A DNA stretch of 41,316 nt. Origin: Solirubrobacteraceae bacterium. GTDB lineage: Bacteria; Actinomycetota; Thermoleophilia; Solirubrobacterales; Solirubrobacteraceae. The translations under genes were made by a program, and so were the position numbers. Of the stretch, positions 1 through 8,161 are shown in pieces. Below the pieces are notes generated by a model, which was not told where the DNA came from, did no database searches, and saw only the letters and a program-made list of their open reading frames with translations. The stretch is taken from contig JADGPL010000026.1 in NCBI GenBank assembly GCA_017882455.1, forward strand, positions 1 to 41,316, read 5' to 3'. Every line of letters starts with the position of its first letter. Within the stretch, counting starts at the first letter, position 1.

Positions 1-1
1 C

Positions 2-76
2 CGCCCCATGTTCGCCTACATGACCGACCTGCTCGCCGCCCACGCCCGCGGCGACCCGCCCCCATCCCTCGCCTGA
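2..76 (+). CDS. C-terminal tail of an unidentified protein (5' end outside window)
   Basis: An open frame enters from the left edge and ends at TGA 74-76. It encodes about 24 residues ending in HARGDPPPSLA, with codons rich in G/C at the third position as in the real genes of this window. Too little is present to assign a family. It could also be chance open sequence, because high-GC DNA has few stop codons. From 77 to 269 I see no gene; the stretch includes a small AT-richer patch near 95-118. Confidence 0.35.
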   Translation, partial: RPMFAYMTDLLAAHARGDPPPSLA

Positions 77-269
77 ACACCAGAGGACTGAACGGTTACA
101 AAAAAGTGCTGATTTGCAGCCTATTCCAAGTCGGGGAGACAGGATCTGAAACGCGGCGGCCCGGCCCCAGTTCGCGCCTACGCCGACGGCTAACGCCAGA
201 CGCCGGCACGGCACAAACGGAACCCTATTGGAACCTTGGCCACGCGCCGACAGCCGCCAAGAACGAAAG

Positions 270-292
270 AAGGCCCTGATTTCCAGGGCCTT
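270..292 (-). terminator. Rho-independent terminator of tRNA-fMet
   Basis: A perfect 9-bp stem (AAGGCCCTG pairing with CAGGGCCTT) with a 5-base loop lies 6 bases beyond the 3' end of the tRNA on the minus strand. It is followed on that strand by a T-rich stretch (CTTTCGTTCTT). Stem, short loop and T-rich tail fit an intrinsic terminator. Confidence 0.75.
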
Positions 293-298
293 CCTCCA

Positions 299-372
<74 letters not shown>

Positions 373-426
373 TCGCTCCTTATGTTCTAGCAAAGAACGG
401 CACGAGCGTCCGGTCCCCAGCACCTC

Positions 427-432
427 TAGCAT
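427..432 (+). promoter_or_regulatory. Candidate -10 box for leaderless ppx
   Basis: TAGCAT fits the TANNNT -10 consensus and lies 7 bases before the GTG start of the Ppx/GppA gene. That spacing would put transcription initiation on the start codon itself. No Shine-Dalgarno sequence is visible. The same hexamer and spacing precede the TTG start of glmU. No clear -35 box is seen. Confidence 0.4.
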
Positions 433-439
433 CCCGCCC

Positions 440-1366
440 GTGCGCGTGGCCGTGGTGGACATAGGGACCAACTCCACGCGGCTGCTCGTCGCCAATGTGG
501 ACCCCTCGGACGGCTCCATCCAAGAGCTCGTGCGCCGCTCCCAGGTCACCCGCCTCGGGGACGGCGTGGACGCCTCGGGCAGGCTCTCCGAGGAGGCCAC
601 AGGCCGGGTGTACTCGACGCTCGAGCGCTATCGCGCCGAGATCGAGGCGCACGAATGCGAGGCCAACCTCGCCGTGCTGACCTCAGCTGTGCGCGACGCC
701 GCCAACGGCCACGAGTTCGCCGAGCGGGTGCGCGAGGACTACGGCCTGGACGCCCGCGTGCTCAAGGGCGAGGAGGAGGCCGAGCTCACCTTCCTGGGCG
801 CCATGGCCGGCCGAGCCCCCGCCACCGAGCCCACGGTCGTGATCGACATCGGCGGCGGCTCCACCGAGTTCGTGGTGGGCGTGGGACGCACGGCCGGCTT
901 CCACGTCTCCCTGCACGCAGGGGTGGTTCGGATGAGCGAGCGCCACATTCACAGCGACCCGCCGACCCCGCGCGAGCTCCAGGAGCTCGCCGGCGACGTC
1001 CGCGCCACGCTCCTGGACGGACTGCCCGCCGAGGAGCGCGCGCCCGTGAAGCACGGGATCGCCGTCGCCGGCACCGCCACCTCGGCGGCCTCCATCGACC
1101 AGGAGCTCGACCCCTACGACCCCGAGCGCGTCCACGGCTACGTGCTCGAGCTGGCCACCGTGGAACTGCTGCTCGCGCGCCTCGCCGACATCGACGAAGA
1201 GGAGCGCCGACGGGTCGTCGGGCTCAACCCCGACCGCGCCCCCACGATCGTCGCCGGCATGATCCTGCTGATGGAGGCAATGCACGTGTTCGAGCTCGAG
1301 CGCGTGGAGGTCTCAGAGCACGACATCCTCTACGGCGGTGCCCTGCGGCTCGCCCGCGTCGGCTGA
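440..1366 (+). CDS. ppx: Ppx/GppA family exopolyphosphatase / guanosine pentaphosphatase
   Basis: This 308-residue protein belongs to the actin-like ASKHA fold Ppx/GppA phosphatases, which remove terminal phosphates from polyphosphate or hydrolyse pppGpp; sequence alone does not tell which. Phosphate-binding motif 1 is DIGTNS (residues 7-12). The acidic segment GEEEAELTFLG (about 110-120) corresponds to the catalytic Glu region. Motif 2 is DIGGGSTEF (136-144). It is a short single-module version without the C-terminal HD-like domain of E. coli PPX, as in actinobacterial homologues. The GTG start gives the canonical N-terminus and appears leaderless. In many actinobacteria ppx lies downstream of eno and divIC. 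Here it is close to them but on the opposite strand. Confidence 0.93.
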   Translation: MRVAVVDIGTNSTRLLVANVDPSDGSIQELVRRSQVTRLGDGVDASGRLSEEATGRVYSTLERYRAEIEAHECEANLAVLTSAVRDAANGHEFAERVREDYGLDARVLKGEEEAELTFLGAMAGRAPATEPTVVIDIGGGSTEFVVGVGRTAGFHVSLHAGVVRMSERHIHSDPPTPRELQELAGDVRATLLDGLPAEERAPVKHGIAVAGTATSAASIDQELDPYDPERVHGYVLELATVELLLARLADIDEEERRRVVGLNPDRAPTIVAGMILLMEAMHVFELERVEVSEHDILYGGALRLARVG

Positions 1367-1372
1367 GCGCCC

Positions 1373-1456
1373 GCTCGCGCGCGAGCCCTGCGGGAAGCGC
1401 GAGCGCCTGCCACACGCAAGCGCCACTCGCGCGCGCGCGCGTGTGCGCGCGCGAGT
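1373..1456. repeat. CG-alternating palindromes downstream of ppx
   Basis: Two palindromes lie just after the ppx stop: a perfect 14-mer GCTCGCGCGCGAGC (1373-1386), and a larger one at 1425-1456 with arms ACTCGCGCGCGC / GCGCGCGCGAGT. The long alternating purine-pyrimidine run could adopt Z-DNA or cruciform structure. Very similar sequence occurs inside the LCP gene (28958-28985), and a related palindrome lies in mfd (15740-15793), suggesting a repeat family. Confidence 0.6.
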
Positions 1457-1465
1457 CGCTGCCTC

Positions 1466-1494
1466 GGGGAGCTCTCTGCTGCGGGCAGCTCCCC
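1466..1494. terminator. Hairpin between convergent ppx and ilvG-like genes
   Basis: Perfect 8-bp arms GGGGAGCT / AGCTCCCC enclose a 13-base loop, in the 165-base gap where the two genes converge. There is no U-tract on either side, so it is only a possible bidirectional terminator. Confidence 0.4.
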
Positions 1495-1531
1495 TCACGA
1501 GGGCGCCGGCAGGCCCTGCACGGCTAGGTCC

Positions 1532-3193
1532 TCAGGCCAGGTTGGAGCGGCGGGGGTAGACGACGTCTGGATCCGTCAGCACGTTGACCAGCGCAGGCCT
1601 GCCCGCCGAGAAGGCGCGCTCGATCGCCGGTCCCACGTCGCTCGGCCGGCGCACGAGCTCGCCGTGTCCGCCAAGCGCTTCCACGACCTGGTCGTAGCGC
1701 GTCTCCGGACGCAGCTCGGCGGCCACGGAGTAGCCGTAGAGGAACTCCATCGGGTGCTTCTCCAGCGCCCAGATGCCGTTGTTGCCCATCACACCCACCA
1801 CGTTCACGCCGTGGCGGGCCAGCGTGTCGAACTCCATCCCCGAGAAGCCGAACGCGCCGTCGCCCAGCAGCAGCACCACCTGGCGATCCGGTCGCGCCAG
1901 CTTGGCCGCCAGCGCATAGCCGGGCCCTGAGCCCAGGCAGCCGAAGGGCCCCGGGTCGAGCCAGCAGCCGGGCTGGTAGCTGTCCACGACCCGCCCCGCG
2001 TAGGAGACGTAGTCGCCGCCGTCCCCGATCACGATCGCGTCGCGATCCAGCACCTTGGCCAGCTCTGCATACAGGCGCATCGGGTGAAGCGGCTCCCTGG
2101 AGTCCTCGCGCTCGGCACGCTCGGACTCGCGCTTCTCGCTCTCCCCCGCCCGCAGCTCCGAGATCCAGCGCTCGCTCGCCAGCGGCTTCCCGCCGGCGGC
2201 CGCGCGCAGCCCATCGAGGGTGAGACCGATCGCCCCATATAGCTCAACCGCCACCGGCCGTGGGTGGCGGCGCTCGGGCTCGGCCGCGTCCACCACCACG
2301 ATCTCCGTGTCCTCTCCGAACGATGCACCAAAGCCGAGGCGAAAGTCCATCGGCACGCCCAGCACGAGCGCCACGTCCGCGCCTTTCAGGGCCTGTGAAC
2401 GGGCGCGCGAGAAGAACAGCTCATGGTCGGCAGCCAGGCAGCCGCGCGCCAGGCCGTTGAGGAACACCGGGATCCGCAGCGTCTCGGCCAGCTCCAGGAG
2501 CGCCTGCTCGCCATGGTCCCAGTAGAGGTCCGTGCCGGCCATGATCACCGGGCGCTCTGCCGAGCGCAGAAGCTCGCCCGCGCGCTCGATCATGCTCTCA
2601 TCAGCGCCCTTCCTCCCGGCGGCGCTGCCGAGGGGGCCGCCGGCCTCGTACTCGGGCTCCTCTGCCTCCATGAACACGTAGTCCATGGGGAAGTCCACGA
2701 AGGCGGGGCCGCCGTGGGGCGTGAGCGCCGCCGCGAACGCGTCCTCGACGAGACCGGGGATCTCGGCGGTGCTCTCCGGGGTCACCGCCAGCTTCGTCAG
2801 CGGCCGCACGAAGGGGACGTGGTCGATCTCCTGCAGCGAGCCCTGCCCCCAGCGCATCGCCGGCGCCCTGCCCCCCAGCACCACCATCGGCGAGTGGTTG
2901 GCCTGCGCCGAGGCCATCGCGCTCATCCCGTTGGTCACACCCGGACCGGCCGTCAGCGCACACACGCCCGGCTCGCGGGTCACCTTGGCCCAGCCCTCCG
3001 CCGCGAACGCAGCCGTGGACTCGTGGCGCACGTCCACGATCTCGATGCCCTCCTCGCGGCAACCGTCGTAGATAGAGAACAGGTGTCCCCCCGAGAGCGT
3101 GAAGAGCTTGCTCACGCCGTGGGCCTTCAGGCGGCGTGCCACCAGTCGTCCGCCATGGAAGGTCCTGGTGTCCTGGGCGCTCTCAGCGGCCAT
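1532..3193 (-). CDS. ilvG: Thiamine diphosphate enzyme, acetolactate synthase-like (IlvG type)
   Basis: A 553-residue member of the ThDP-dependent decarboxylase/ligase family, closely resembling the mycobacterial protein annotated IlvG. The N-terminal pyrimidine-binding domain has [12 protein letters not shown] and the catalytic Glu in DVRHESTAA (Glu58). A central nucleotide-fold domain follows. The C-terminal pyrophosphate domain has GDGAFGFSG at about 444 and NN at about 471, the classic GDG...NN Mg-ThDP motif. True substrate is uncertain: acetolactate synthase is the usual label, but no regulatory subunit (ilvH/ilvN) or other branched-chain gene is nearby. The ATG at 3193 is chosen because [17 protein letters not shown] aligns with family N-termini; ATG 3211 is an alternative. 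tRNA-Leu lies 52 bases upstream on the same strand. Confidence 0.88.
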   Translation of the reverse strand: MAAESAQDTRTFHGGRLVARRLKAHGVSKLFTLSGGHLFSIYDGCREEGIEIVDVRHESTAAFAAEGWAKVTREPGVCALTAGPGVTNGMSAMASAQANHSPMVVLGGRAPAMRWGQGSLQEIDHVPFVRPLTKLAVTPESTAEIPGLVEDAFAAALTPHGGPAFVDFPMDYVFMEAEEPEYEAGGPLGSAAGRKGADESMIERAGELLRSAERPVIMAGTDLYWDHGEQALLELAETLRIPVFLNGLARGCLAADHELFFSRARSQALKGADVALVLGVPMDFRLGFGASFGEDTEIVVVDAAEPERRHPRPVAVELYGAIGLTLDGLRAAAGGKPLASERWISELRAGESEKRESERAEREDSREPLHPMRLYAELAKVLDRDAIVIGDGGDYVSYAGRVVDSYQPGCWLDPGPFGCLGSGPGYALAAKLARPDRQVVLLLGDGAFGFSGMEFDTLARHGVNVVGVMGNNGIWALEKHPMEFLYGYSVAAELRPETRYDQVVEALGGHGELVRRPSDVGPAIERAFSAGRPALVNVLTDPDVVYPRRSNLA

Positions 3194-3245
3194 GGGCGCG
3201 ACTCTATCCATTCGCCCGCCCGGAGGGCCCGGCCCGACTCGGAGG

Positions 3246-3328
3246 TGCCCGGGGTGGGGTTCGAACCCACAGGCCCTTTGGGCCATCGATTTTAAGTCGA
3301 TTGCGTATACCTGTTCCGCCACCCGGGC
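3246..3328 (-). tRNA. tRNA-Leu (TAA)
   Basis: The minus strand reads GCCCGGGTGGCGGAA at the 5' end. It has an anticodon arm CGACTTAAAATCG with anticodon TAA, a long variable arm (GGCCCAAAGGGCC) typical of class II tRNA-Leu, and T arm GTGGGTTCGAACCCCAC. The 7-bp acceptor stem is GCCCGGG/CCCGGGC with discriminator A, as expected for leucine. CCA is not encoded. Length is 83 nt. Confidence 0.94.
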
Positions 3329-3440
3329 ATGGGTTGACCACACTGTACGCAAGCTCCCGAGATTGGCTAGACAAAGCGGTATCGCGCAACTTCTGCGCTG
3401 CTACCGTGTCCTTGGTATCGAAGGCAGCATCGGACCATCC

Positions 3441-5129
3441 ATGGAGGTCTCCGCCCTCACACACCCGAGCGCGATGCCGGGCCTACGCGGCCCGTCTCCT
3501 CTGCTGCGCCTGCAGTCCGACGAGCGACTGATCTCGCTGACCCGGCGCGGGCAGCCGGCCGCCTTCGAGACGCTGTGCGCGCGCTACCAGTCGCGCCTGT
3601 TGTCCTTCTGCCGCCACATGCTCAGCTCGCGCGAGGACGCCGAGGACGTCCTGCAGGAGGTCTTCGCCGCCGCCTTCAACGCCGTCCTGGCCGATGAGCG
3701 CGAGATCAACGTGCGCCCATGGCTCTACCGCATCGCGCGCAACCGCTCGCTCAACCACCTTCGCCGCACGTCCGCCATCGGCGTGGACTCCATGGACGTG
3801 CACTTCTCCGAGAACGGCATCTCCACGAGCGACAAGGTCCTGCGGCGGGAGAGCTTCCGCGAGCTCATCGGAGACGTCCACGAGCTCCCTGAGACCCAGC
3901 GCACGGCGCTTCTGTTGCGCGAGATCGACGCCCTCTCATACGACCAGATCGCCCAGGCCATGGAGACCACCGTGCCGTCCGTGAAGTCGCTGCTAGTGCG
4001 CGCTCGCATCTCCCTGGCCGAGGCCGCCGAGGCGCGCAAGCTGAGCTGCGAGGAGGTGCGCCTGGAGCTCGGCGAAGTGGCCGAGGGCCTGATCAAGCTG
4101 AGCACGCCCGCCCGTCGCCACGTGCGCGGCTGCGAGCGCTGCGCCTTCTTCAAGAAGCAGCTGCGCGAGAACAACCGCGCGCTGGCCGCGATCCTGCCCG
4201 TGGCGCCCCTGCTGCTCCTGAAGAAGCTCCTGCTCACCAAGCTCGGCTCCACCGCTTCGGCCGGAGGCGCCCACGCGGCGAGCGCCGGGGCCACCGTGGG
4301 AGCCACCGTCGGCGCGGGTGCGGCCGCCAGCGGCGGTGGCGCAAGCATCGCCGGCGGGCTGATGACCGCGGGCGCGGGGGCGCTGGCCACCAAAGCAGTC
4401 GCCGGGCTCGCCGCCGCCGCGATCGTGACCGCGGGCGCCGTCGCCGCCGACCACGCCGTGGTCGTCCACCATCACCACCGCGCGCCTGTCGCGTCCGCCT
4501 CGACGAACGTGCCCGTCGACCACTACGCGAGCGTGCCCGTGGTCATTCGCGAGCGCGCCCAGCCGAGCACCCCCGGCCTCTCCGCGGTCCGCCCCATCTC
4601 AACCCTCGCCGCGCATCCCCATGCCCATCCCGCCCTCAAGGTCAAGGCGAGCACCCTGGCAGCCGCCGCCGTCCCGGCCGTCACGCCGCCCGCGAGCCCG
4701 AGCCCCGGTACGAGCGCCCCGGCAGCCCTCGCCTCTCCGGCCAAGCCGACCGATCCCCAGAGCGCCGTTCAGGTCACCGAGGTCACCACCGAGACCACCC
4801 AGCTGCCCAGCACAGCCACGACCGTAGCCCCCACCAACACCACGCCCACCCCGACGCCCGCGTCGCCCACGACGACCCCCACCGCGCCAACTGTCACAAC
4901 CCCCGTGCCGCCATCGCCGCCGGCCACCGGCACGGTCACCGCCACCGAAGCACCCGCCGTCCAGGCACCGAGCCCGAGCGTGAGCGCGCCCCCCGTGCTC
5001 GCAGAACCGCCGCCCCGGCCCTCGACCACGTGGCACAGGCCCGATACGGGCGGCACTGAAGCTCCCTCTCCGCAGCATCTGCCCACCGGGGCATGGTGGT
5101 CGGGCCGGCGTGCCGCCCGAACGCGCTAG
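3441..5129 (+). CDS. ECF-type RNA polymerase sigma factor fused to anti-sigma-like motif, membrane helix and Pro/Thr-rich tail
   Basis: This 562-residue protein begins as a sigma-70 family ECF factor. Region 2 is at about 43-110 (REDAEDVLQEVFAAAF, RPWLYRIARNRSLNHLRR) and region 4 at about 140-195 (LPETQRTALLLREIDALSYDQIA). A segment then contains H227-x3-C231-x2-C234, the core of the zinc anti-sigma (ZAS) motif. A hydrophobic stretch follows at 250-268, then Ala/Gly-rich linkers and a likely transmembrane helix at about 315-337. The last 200 or so residues are Pro/Thr/Ala-rich, as in extracytoplasmic or wall-spanning regions. Inference: a membrane-tethered sigma factor with built-in control. 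ATG 3441 is chosen; ATG 3474 is possible. Neither has a clear ribosome binding site. Its TAG stop overlaps the stop of the converging gene. Confidence 0.88.
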   Translation: MEVSALTHPSAMPGLRGPSPLLRLQSDERLISLTRRGQPAAFETLCARYQSRLLSFCRHMLSSREDAEDVLQEVFAAAFNAVLADEREINVRPWLYRIARNRSLNHLRRTSAIGVDSMDVHFSENGISTSDKVLRRESFRELIGDVHELPETQRTALLLREIDALSYDQIAQAMETTVPSVKSLLVRARISLAEAAEARKLSCEEVRLELGEVAEGLIKLSTPARRHVRGCERCAFFKKQLRENNRALAAILPVAPLLLLKKLLLTKLGSTASAGGAHAASAGATVGATVGAGAAASGGGASIAGGLMTAGAGALATKAVAGLAAAAIVTAGAVAADHAVVVHHHHRAPVASASTNVPVDHYASVPVVIRERAQPSTPGLSAVRPISTLAAHPHAHPALKVKASTLAAAAVPAVTPPASPSPGTSAPAALASPAKPTDPQSAVQVTEVTTETTQLPSTATTVAPTNTTPTPTPASPTTTPTAPTVTTPVPPSPPATGTVTATEAPAVQAPSPSVSAPPVLAEPPPRPSTTWHRPDTGGTEAPSPQHLPTGAWWSGRRAARTR

Positions 5130-5782
5130 CCGAACGTAAAGGTCTTGAGCGGGCGCAGCAGCACGCCAGTGGACGCCACTTCGCTCGGCCCTTTGACCTG
5201 GGAGCTCGCCCCCACGGCAGTCAGCATCGCGATCACCGCGCCTTCGCGCGCTCCCGGGCGTTCGGGGAGCAGCACCACGTTGCGGGCGTACATCTTCCTG
5301 CCTTCCACCTCGGTGGTGAAGAGCACGTGGTAGCCCAGCAGCGTGTTGGTGATTTTGGTCTTGCCCGCGCCGATGAGCGTGAAGTCGCGTGTGCTTCGGC
5401 TCAGCGCGGCGATGTAGCTCGACGACCAGACCGGGAGCTCTCCCCACAGGCTGCTCGCCGGGTACGGCGGCAGCTTCACCGGATACACCTCGTATGAGTA
5501 CTTCAGCGCTCCGTCAGCGCTGCGGGCATCGACCTTCACGAATGCCCCCGGGTCCGCGGGAACGCGGTAGAGGCCCCTGTATTCAAAGCTGAAGGGGATC
5601 GCCCCCCCCTGGGAGTAGCGCGCGTTCTGGAGCGTCAGCGCGAGCCCCACCGCCATTGCGAGCAGGGCAACGCCGGCGAGCGACACCGCCGCCCGCGTCA
5701 CGCGCGAGGCCGCCCGCCAGCGAGGCGCCAGCAGCCGCCCGAGCGTGGGCCCGTACTCGGACTTCATCGGAACTGTCGCCAT
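5126..5782 (-). CDS. Membrane-anchored protein of unknown function
   Basis: 218 residues from ATG 5782 (ATG 5767 also possible). A basic N-terminus is followed by one hydrophobic helix at about 28-50 (AAVSLAGVALLAMAVGLALT). The rest, about 165 residues, looks soluble and mostly beta-rich, with no cysteines, and is probably outside the membrane. I recognise no family. It is the last gene of a three-gene operon with the RAM-domain gene (13-base gap) and the rhomboid-like gene. Its stop codon shares the palindrome CTAG with the stop of the converging sigma factor gene. That overlap and the linked topology make a functional link to the sigma factor's outer tail conceivable, but this is speculation. 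Confidence 0.75.
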   Translation of the reverse strand: MATVPMKSEYGPTLGRLLAPRWRAASRVTRAAVSLAGVALLAMAVGLALTLQNARYSQGGAIPFSFEYRGLYRVPADPGAFVKVDARSADGALKYSYEVYPVKLPPYPASSLWGELPVWSSSYIAALSRSTRDFTLIGAGKTKITNTLLGYHVLFTTEVEGRKMYARNVVLLPERPGAREGAVIAMLTAVGASSQVKGPSEVASTGVLLRPLKTFTFG

Positions 5783-5795
5783 CGCGCTCAGGCGG

Positions 5796-6077
5796 TCATT
5801 CGCCGATCGAGAACATCGCCTCGAGATCGTGGCGCGAGTAGGCCGCGAAGGCAACCATCGTCTGCGTCCGCGCCACACCCGGCAGAGCGCCGATCTCGCC
5901 CGTGACCACGTCGGCCAGCTGCTCGTGGTCGGGCACCCGCACGATCGCCACGAAGTCCCACTCCCCGGTGACCGAGTACGCCTCGGCCACCCCGTCTGTC
6001 TCCGCCAGCGCGCTCCCCAGGGTCGAGAGCGCATCGCGCTCGGCCTCGATCAGCACCACCGCGTGGGTCATGGTCAT
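5796..6077 (-). CDS. Stand-alone RAM/AsnC ligand-binding domain protein (Lrp/AsnC family, no HTH)
   Basis: 93 residues. The sequence THAVVLIEAERDALSTLGSALAETDGVAEAYSVTGEWDFVAIVRVPD matches the alpha-beta RAM (regulation of amino acid metabolism) domain of Lrp/AsnC regulators. The N-terminal helix-turn-helix is absent. Such stand-alone RAM proteins are known to form oligomers and bind small ligands such as amino acids, sometimes modulating full-length Lrp proteins. ATG 6077 is the first start in frame, 20 bases after the rhomboid-like gene; ATG 6071 is an alternative. The gene is the middle member of the operon. Confidence 0.87.
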   Translation of the reverse strand: MTMTHAVVLIEAERDALSTLGSALAETDGVAEAYSVTGEWDFVAIVRVPDHEQLADVVTGEIGALPGVARTQTMVAFAAYSRHDLEAMFSIGE

Positions 6078-6097
6078 GTAGCGCCCATCATAGGTCC

Positions 6098-6904
6098 CTA
6101 CGCCCGCGCCTCCGCCGTCCGGTCCAGGCCGAGGCCCACGACCAGCCCGAAGGCCGCGCCCACAACGCCCGCCAGCCAGCTCGCTTCCGAGAAGACCCGC
6201 GCGAACGGCAGCGCCAGCAGCAGCGCCGCGATCGCGGCCACGCCGAGCAGGTCCCCCTCGTAGTAGGCGCCCGTTCGCGCCGCCCGGAGGTCCTGAGCAG
6301 CCCAGGCCGCGAGCAGCGCCAGCGCCGCCGCGTTGCCCCCGTTCGCCAGCGGCACCGAGTAGACGGCGCACGCGGCCAGCGCCCCGGTGGCACCGCCGCC
6401 GAAGAACAGGGCCACCACCACGGCCGGGCCGTGACGCTGCTCGAGCAGCCAGCCGAACAGGGCCACCGTCACGAGCGCCAAGAACGCGTAGAAGCCATAG
6501 GCGTATGCGAACTCGCTGGTGAAGAGCTTCCACCAGTCTCCCCCCAGCGGGCCGATGATCGCCATGTGCGGGTAGATGCTCGGTTCGGCGTGGAAGACGA
6601 TCCAGGACACGGCGCCGGCGGCCACGAGGACGATCGTCGCGTAGGGACGATCGTCCTCCCAGCGGCTGACCCGCGAGCGCCCGCGCGCTGGCGCCCCGCC
6701 CGTCCTCGCTGCCGGCTTGGAGCGGCGCAGCAGCGCCGAGATCCCGGCCCGGCGCCGCGGCGAGCGGGTCGGTGCGTGGGCGCGTGGCAGCTTGGGAGCG
6801 CGGCGGCGCAGGCGGTGGCCGCAGTAGGGGCACTCGGTGATGTACGGGCTCACCTCCGACCCACACTGCTTGCACACCACGAAGAGATCAGCACCGGAGG
6901 TCAT
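6098..6904 (-). CDS. Zinc-ribbon, rhomboid-like multi-pass membrane protein, probably without protease activity
   Basis: 268 residues. The N-terminus has a zinc ribbon, C11-x2-C14 and C25-x2-C28 (CKQCGSEVSPYITECPYCGH), then a basic linker to about residue 80. About six hydrophobic segments follow, resembling the rhomboid fold (SIYPHMAIIGPLGGDWWKLF, then FFGGGATGALAACAVY). Where active rhomboids carry the catalytic Ser in GxSG, this protein has NGGNAAALAL, with Asn in place of Ser, and no clear catalytic His appears in the last helix. It may be an inactive rhomboid-like (pseudoprotease) protein. First gene of the operon, divergent from the DUF2090 gene. Confidence 0.8.
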   Translation of the reverse strand: MTSGADLFVVCKQCGSEVSPYITECPYCGHRLRRRAPKLPRAHAPTRSPRRRAGISALLRRSKPAARTGGAPARGRSRVSRWEDDRPYATIVLVAAGAVSWIVFHAEPSIYPHMAIIGPLGGDWWKLFTSEFAYAYGFYAFLALVTVALFGWLLEQRHGPAVVVALFFGGGATGALAACAVYSVPLANGGNAAALALLAAWAAQDLRAARTGAYYEGDLLGVAAIAALLLALPFARVFSEASWLAGVVGAAFGLVVGLGLDRTAEARA

Positions 6905-6952
6905 CCCGCATCCATTCTAAGGACCTCCCGACCCCAGCCTGCGCCCCTCTGG

Positions 6953-6958
6953 AATACT
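6953..6958 (+). promoter_or_regulatory. Candidate -10 box for leaderless DUF2090 gene
   Basis: AATACT lies exactly 6 bases before ATG 6965, the spacing expected for leaderless initiation. No purine-rich ribosome binding site is at the usual distance. The first base departs from the TANNNT consensus, so support is weak. Confidence 0.3.
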
Positions 6959-6964
6959 GGTCCC

Positions 6965-7891
6965 ATGAACCTCGGATACGACCAGAAGCTCTACATACTC
7001 GCGTTCGACCACCGTGGCTCCTTCCAGAAGAAGTTCTTCGGGATCGAGGGCGAGCCAGACTCCGAGCAGACAGCGATCATCGCCGATGCCAAGCACCTCA
7101 TCTACGAGGGGCTGCTGCAGGCCGTCAGCGCCGGCGCAGACGCGTCCGCCACCGGCGTGCTCGTGGACGAGCAATTCGGCTCCACGGTGCCCGCCGAGGC
7201 CCGCGAGAAGGGCCTGAAGCTCGCGATGCCCGCCGAGCGCTCGGGACAGAACATGTTCGACTTCCAGTATGGCGATGACTTCGGCGCGCACATCGAAGCC
7301 TTCAGCCCCGACTTCACCAAGGTGCTCGTCCGCTACAACCCCGACGGCAACGAGGCCGAGAACGCCGAGCAGCTGACGAAGCTGGGGCGTCTCAGCGACT
7401 GGCTGCACGCCCACGAGCGCAAGTTCCTGTTCGAGCTGCTCGTGCCCGCCGAGGACGCCCAGCTGCAGTCCGTGGGCGGCGACAGTGACCGCTACGACGC
7501 AGAGCTGCGCCCAGAGCTGATGCGCCGCGCCATCGCCGAGATCCAGGACGCTGGGATCGAGGTCGACATCTGGAAGATCGAGGGCGTGGAAGAGCGCTCC
7601 GACTGCGAGATGCTCGTGGCGCAGGCGCGCGCCGGCGAGGGCCGTGAGGGCGTCACCTGCGTGGTGCTCGGGCGCGGCGCCGACGATGCCAAGGTCGACC
7701 ACTGGCTCACCCAGGCCGCGCCTGTGGACGGCTTCATCGGCTTCGCCATCGGTCGCTCGATCTGGTGGGACCCGCTCAAGGCCTACGTCGACGGCAAGAT
7801 CGAGCGCTCCGCCGGCGCTCGCAAGATCGCCGAGAACTATCTGCGCTTCGTCGCCGTCTACGAGCGCGCCAAAGCGCCCGTCCGCTCCTAG
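6965..7891 (+). CDS. DUF2090 / class I aldolase-like protein (IolC C-terminal domain type)
   Basis: 308 residues beginning MNLGYDQKLYILAFDHRGSFQKKFFGI. This is the signature start of the DUF2090 family, best known as the C-terminal half of IolC-type 5-dehydro-2-deoxygluconokinase fusions in inositol breakdown, where it is thought to act as 2-deoxy-5-keto-gluconate-6-phosphate aldolase. The ADASATGVLVDEQFGS, KVLVRYNPDG and VDIWKIEGVEERSDCE segments fit a (beta/alpha)8 Schiff-base aldolase, with the Lys in WKIEG the likely lysine. It stands alone here with no iol genes, so substrate and pathway are uncertain. A 79-residue membrane protein gene follows 20 bases downstream. Confidence 0.85.
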   Translation: MNLGYDQKLYILAFDHRGSFQKKFFGIEGEPDSEQTAIIADAKHLIYEGLLQAVSAGADASATGVLVDEQFGSTVPAEAREKGLKLAMPAERSGQNMFDFQYGDDFGAHIEAFSPDFTKVLVRYNPDGNEAENAEQLTKLGRLSDWLHAHERKFLFELLVPAEDAQLQSVGGDSDRYDAELRPELMRRAIAEIQDAGIEVDIWKIEGVEERSDCEMLVAQARAGEGREGVTCVVLGRGADDAKVDHWLTQAAPVDGFIGFAIGRSIWWDPLKAYVDGKIERSAGARKIAENYLRFVAVYERAKAPVRS

Positions 7892-7911
7892 CCCAGCGAG
7901 GAGGCATCCGC

Positions 7912-8151
7912 GTGAAGATGCGTCAGAGCCTGGCCGACTGGGAGCGGGCCTTCGTCAGGGAGATCTCACTCGACCGCCGCCGGCGCGACTCGCTGCGGCG
8001 CACCGCCGAGCAGCGAGCGCTCAAGCGCGACATCGACAAGCGCCACAAGCGCGGGTCGGTGCGCTACGCGCTGCTCGTGCTCACGCTGATCATGACCGCC
8101 GTGATCGTCACCGTGGTCATGTTCAGGACGCTCTACCTGCTGCTGGGCTAG
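7912..8151 (+). CDS. Small membrane protein of unknown function
   Basis: 79 residues. A highly charged N-terminal half, probably helical (DWERAFVREISLDRRRRD, then RALKRDIDKRHKRG), is followed by one C-terminal membrane helix at about 53-77 (ALLVLTLIMTAVIVTVVMF). The GTG at 7912 is chosen because a perfect GAGGAGG ribosome binding site (7898-7904) sits 7 bases upstream; ATG 7918 is less well spaced. The gene is probably co-transcribed with the DUF2090 gene and converges on csrA with a 10-base gap. Family not recognised. Confidence 0.78.
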   Translation: MKMRQSLADWERAFVREISLDRRRRDSLRRTAEQRALKRDIDKRHKRGSVRYALLVLTLIMTAVIVTVVMFRTLYLLLG

Positions 8152-8161
8152 CCGACGAGCG

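Noticed and set aside
220-231. Match of CCAATAGGG near 222-231 to the repeat at 34515
   Set aside because: Nine bases only; a chance match of this length in 41 kb is not surprising.
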